Source: Nereocystis luetkeana (Eukaryota; Sar; Phaeophyceae; Laminariales; Laminariaceae). From it: 64,000 bases of DNA. The stretch covers positions 1,798,001 through 1,862,000 of the forward strand of contig JARUPZ010000020.1 of assembly GCA_031213475.1 (NCBI GenBank), given 5' to 3'. Made by a program: the position numbers and the translations under genes. Under the pieces are notes generated by a model. That model saw only the letters and a program-made list of their open reading frames with translations, did no database searches and had not been told where the DNA came from. Positions 60,745-64,000 of the stretch are shown one piece after another. Numbering within the stretch: position 1 is the first letter of the stretch; each line of letters starts with the position of its first letter.

Positions 60745-62412
60745 CTGAAACAATGAGGGAGACGGTCTGAATCCTACCTGCAATCAAGCACGACAACATA
60801 AAACAACATTAATACAGTAGTACTACAAATGAGATGCTGCACGCATCATGCGGTTCGTAGCAAGCACGAGCATAGATAAAAGATGCATACCAGGTATATA
60901 CCACGGCCGAGCACCTAAGGTGGAAAGGGCTCGTAGCAGCACGCAGCAATAATGCCTGGCGCATTAGACTACACACAGACAGGACGCATGCACCACCACA
61001 CCAACAAACCCGGGAATATACAACATACCCGTAGTTATATGCCCCGTCCGACACGGACAACCGAAGAATAGTGTTATCAATAGGACCAACCACCAACCTT
61101 GCTTCCTAAGGTGCGCCGTGTATACAGGGAGTCCGTTGATGCAGCAGGTTTGGCCAGGCCGCGACGACCACAAAAACAACACCACCACCACGGGTACGAA
61201 AAGCCTTCCAGGATTCGGACGTCGCGAGGTCCCGATCTTTTTGCCACTCTCTCTGATCTTGGTGCGTCCTTGTTTGCCGCGTGTTTCGTCTGCTCTCGTC
61301 CACGTCTCTCGGGCTGCACCTCCTATCGTTGACCTACTACGTGAGGTTGTTAGTGTTATTGAACCCGCGGGGCACATCCTCGGTCTCGCAAACCCAACCA
61401 TCGGACACACAAAATCACGAAAGTTTTTACAAACGAATACTTTTATTTCATATTTCATACGCGGCGTATGTTGCATGTCGCTTCTGTTTGCGTCGCATCC
61501 GCATCTATAATCTGCTCAACCGAATGCGGTGTACGTATGTATGACACCGTACCATACTCGTACGAGTATACCTGGTAGGTCGTACATATCTTGGATCGTC
61601 GTCGCCCACACATAGACGTGATGACGTGATTGACAGATGAGACACGGATGAGCCTTTTTGTTCGACCAAAAAAATCTCGCTTTGGCATCGGATGTCGGAA
61701 AACCAACGGCCAAGCAGAGCAGAAAGATACTGAACAGCAGTTTGACAGAACCACGAATCCTAAATGCGCAAATAAAAACGTACCAGGTACCAAGTATTAT
61801 TTTCTTCATACAGAACGTCAACTACAACAGCAGTATAAACTTGAGGTGGGAGGTGACGAGGAGCGAGGACGGACGGGCAAAAGAGGCAAGAGAAGGAGAA
61901 CAGGAGAGGGCTGACTCGGACGTCGTTCTGCCCTCTCGAAAGTGGAAAACGACTTCCAAGGAATCAAGAATTTCCCTGAATTTCCGTGTATTATTAATAA
62001 TACCTGGTATATCCTAGGGCAGAAAAGTGAGAGGAAAAGTGAGAAAAATTCTCTACAGCCATACCTGGTACAGCACAGCAGCAGCAGGTATGTACCAGGT
62101 ATGTGAGAGAGCTGGAATTTGGAGATCACGTACGTACGTATCATACCGAAATTTCCGCCGTCCAATCAGAACTAGCAATGCTCACCAACCAAAACATGCA
62201 GATGTCAAATCCAGGGGGTATTGTTGTATAATCCCCGTTTCTTCAGGTATAATAGTAATATGAAAAAGTCTGCACGCATCAGACCTGCGAACGTACCGAC
62301 AATCTCAGTTTGGTATACGTACAATAGCACGTAGGCCTGGACACCACTTGACACCGAGAGACCTCTACCCCACAGAGATCGTGAAAGCTCAGCGCAGGAC
62401 TCATCGATCGGT
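60745..62412. other. Region without a confirmed gene
   Basis: May contain 5' exons of the minus-strand gene ending at 60515. Open stretches at 61118-61510 (plus) and 61077-61476 (minus) overlap and cannot be told apart by eye. TACCAGGTA words are dense (60888, 61568, 61780, 62000, 62062, 62092). Confidence 0.4.
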
Positions 62413-63025
62413 ATGGCGACTGAGGGAGCAGACGTGGTAGGGGCGAAGCAATCAGGAGGAGAAGGAGGAGGAGATGGGGGGCAGTTGAGTCACAGCACAT
62501 GGCACGTACGCGCTACGTCTCCTGCCTCTCGTACAAATGGCTCCTCGTTGCGGACCCGAGCTAGCGTTTCGCATCAGAATTCGCCATCTTCGCAGCCAGC
62601 GAGCCCGGGCGCTGCAGCCAAGAAGACTGGTTTCAACATGAAGGTGGGTGGGGGTGGGGGTTGGAGCCATCGTCAAGCCGGGCGGTTTTGATCTGCCATG
62701 AGCCACGGTAGGTTTCGGGTGTCTTAGGTGTGGGGTCTTGGGCCCTTCGCCTTTTTTTTCTGTCTGTTGTGTGTCCGTGTGCGTGCGTGACGATGTTTTT
62801 AGTTTGATCTGAAAAACGCAAATACAACCCAAGCTTCGGTAGGTTGGTGTGCCTAGGGACAGCAAGTATCACGCACGGCGCTACAAGCTATTGCTCGGAG
62901 AGAGCGTGGGCCATCCAGCGGGGTGCGAGTAGTGACGGCGGCCGAGCTGCTTCATCCAGGCTTTCTCTCTCCTCTGTGAGAAAGGTCGTATCGTAAGCTT
63001 GCGAGCATACGAACAACGTACACAC

Positions 63026-63061
<36 letters not shown>

Positions 63062-63357
63062 CCATCCCATTCATTATCTTCGCACATCTTCTTCTCTCTC
63101 TCCTTCCAACTTGTAACTCAGATCCGGGGTCACATAGCAGGCTCTTCTCCCCCCTTCCCGCTACGGTTGGATGAAAGCAGCAGCAGAAAAAAGCCAAAAT
63201 GCCAAAAAATGCACTTAATTTTTCAATGTTTTCCCATTTTCCACAAGAATCTCGGAAGCTATTGTCCTCGCTCGCATCTGACCGCACTTCAAAGTGCTTT
63301 GAATTATATGCTGTCCTGGGTGCTTACGAGAACGTATCCGGACCCGAACAACCTTTT
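62413..63357 (+). CDS. Unknown gene, first exons (runs off right edge)
   Basis: Exon 1 (62413-62643) starts at ATG and encodes a Gly/Ser-rich, low-complexity N-terminus (MATEGADVVGAKQSGGEG to KKTGFNMK), ending at AACATGAAG/GTGGGT. A likely exon 2 (63247-63357) follows CATTTTCCACAAG. In the phase-0 frame set by exon 1 it reads NLGSYCPRSHLTALQSALNY then MLSWVLTRTYPDPNN, ending at TTTT/GTAAGG in phase 2. A second frame (KLLSSLASDRTSKCFELYAV) is also open, so the frame choice rests on phase alone. No family recognised. A SINE lies in the intron. Confidence 0.4.
63025..63172 (-). mobile_element. SINE body, truncated copy S7 with 34-T run
   Basis: A T-run of 34 (63028-63061), then CATCCCATTCATTATCTTCG, CACATCTTCTTCTCTCTC, CAGATCCGGGGTCACATAGC and CTTCCCGCTACGG, where it stops. 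The long pure tail suggests a young copy. Confidence 0.75.
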
Positions 63358-63898
63358 GTAAGGATAGAGGGAACGCATACACCACCGCATCCCACACCCC
63401 AACCGAGGCTTGCGCCGTTGCTGTACGTAGAGGTACGGTTTACGTATACCTACTCCTTGTAGCAGAGACGGAACTTTCGACGGAAAAATAGAAATTTTTG
63501 ATAAAATTAGTGGTCATCGGAAACTTATTACGTACGTACACGCGATTCTGCTCATATTTTTATTTCTTGTTCGGCGTACGTGTACGTATGTACTCGTATC
63601 ATGCACGTACTCGGCATGAGTTCGTACGTACCTGGTACTCCAATACTGCTACGAGTACTGCTGCTGTACGCGAGTAGAGCAAGAAACTCCCTGGTATATA
63701 ATATACCTGGTAAGTACGTAGGCGGAGGAGAGGTTCGGTTTGTTCAGCAGGGGCATTCGGTTTGACGGGATCTGCTAATCTACAACAACAGTACAGCTGC
63801 GATTCCTTATTTTCACCTGGTATACTGTTTTTCTTCGTACCAGGTATAGTTTCAGTGCTTTCTTTTTCGGCGCGTTCCACGATCCACCACCTCCACTA

Positions 63899-64000
63899 TT
63901 AACCCTTTTAGGACTGCAGTCTCGTTTCGGGGATTATTGGGGACAAATTACTTGGAATTTGAGTGCCTTGTCCCCAAAACGGGATTGGAGTTCTATAGGG
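63899..64000. mobile_element. Family B MITE, copy B12 (meets window edge)
   Basis: TTAACCCTTTTAGGACTGCA on the left; CCCCAAAACGGGATTGGAGT near the edge. A GGGGATTATTGGGGAC doubling lengthens the left arm. Confidence 0.75.

Noticed and set aside
1-64000. Integrated virus or LTR-type element
   Set aside because: No capsid, protease, integrase, envelope or long terminal direct repeats were recognised; the repeats seen are MITEs, SINEs, LINE remnants and satellites.

Overview
The window looks like nuclear DNA of a brown alga (Phaeophyceae) or a close stramenopile relative. Its genes are split into short exons with clean GT-AG borders and matching phases, its introns and spacers are packed with small repeats, and the ankyrin protein starts with an N-terminal block (TPQQWAAWLRVPL) that I associate from memory with the large brown-algal ankyrin family. 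There are no operons, ribosome binding sites, CRISPR arrays or rRNA genes. No capsid, integrase, protease or envelope coding was recognised.

Three multi-exon genes can be read by eye with consistent splice phases. (1) Plus strand, 345-9820: the 3' nine exons of a long coiled-coil protein whose 5' end is outside the window. (2) Minus strand, 20626 down to 12271: the last six exons of a Y-family translesion DNA polymerase, best matched to polymerase eta, with palm, thumb and little-finger pieces and a C-terminal UBZ zinc finger. Genes 1 and 2 converge tail to tail. (3) Minus strand, 58462 down to 37109: an ankyrin-repeat protein in three exons separated by introns of about 14.9 kb and 5.1 kb. 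Weaker gene pieces are the last two exons of an unknown minus-strand gene (60744-60515), the first exons of an unknown plus-strand gene (62413-63357, running off the right edge), and a short class III nucleotide cyclase-like stretch on the minus strand (about 33138-32920).

The rest is a dense repeat landscape. Family A is a ~107-bp stem-loop MITE with TA flanks (11 copies). Family B is a ~97-bp stem-loop MITE with TTAA flanks, hence piggyBac-like (12 copies). Families F (~243 bp), G (~175 bp) and J (~180-220 bp) are MITEs with inverted termini. There is a tRNA-headed SINE (nine bodies, three heads), a GATC-rich ~280-bp repeat (D), a ~110-220-bp repeat (E), a G-run-headed repeat (H), a repeat centred on an AACGTT palindrome (I), and 3' remnants of one LINE family. 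Several are nested: F in G, A in the SINE, B in the SINE.

The most unusual signal is at word level. The 9-mer TACCAGGTA (or TACCTGGTA) occurs roughly 45-50 times by eye, mostly right of 21 kb. Where it falls inside a repeat that has unfilled sister copies, it is a precise 7-bp gain at a pre-existing TA. That is what an excision footprint of a TA-targeting transposon, or a very small insertion process, would leave.
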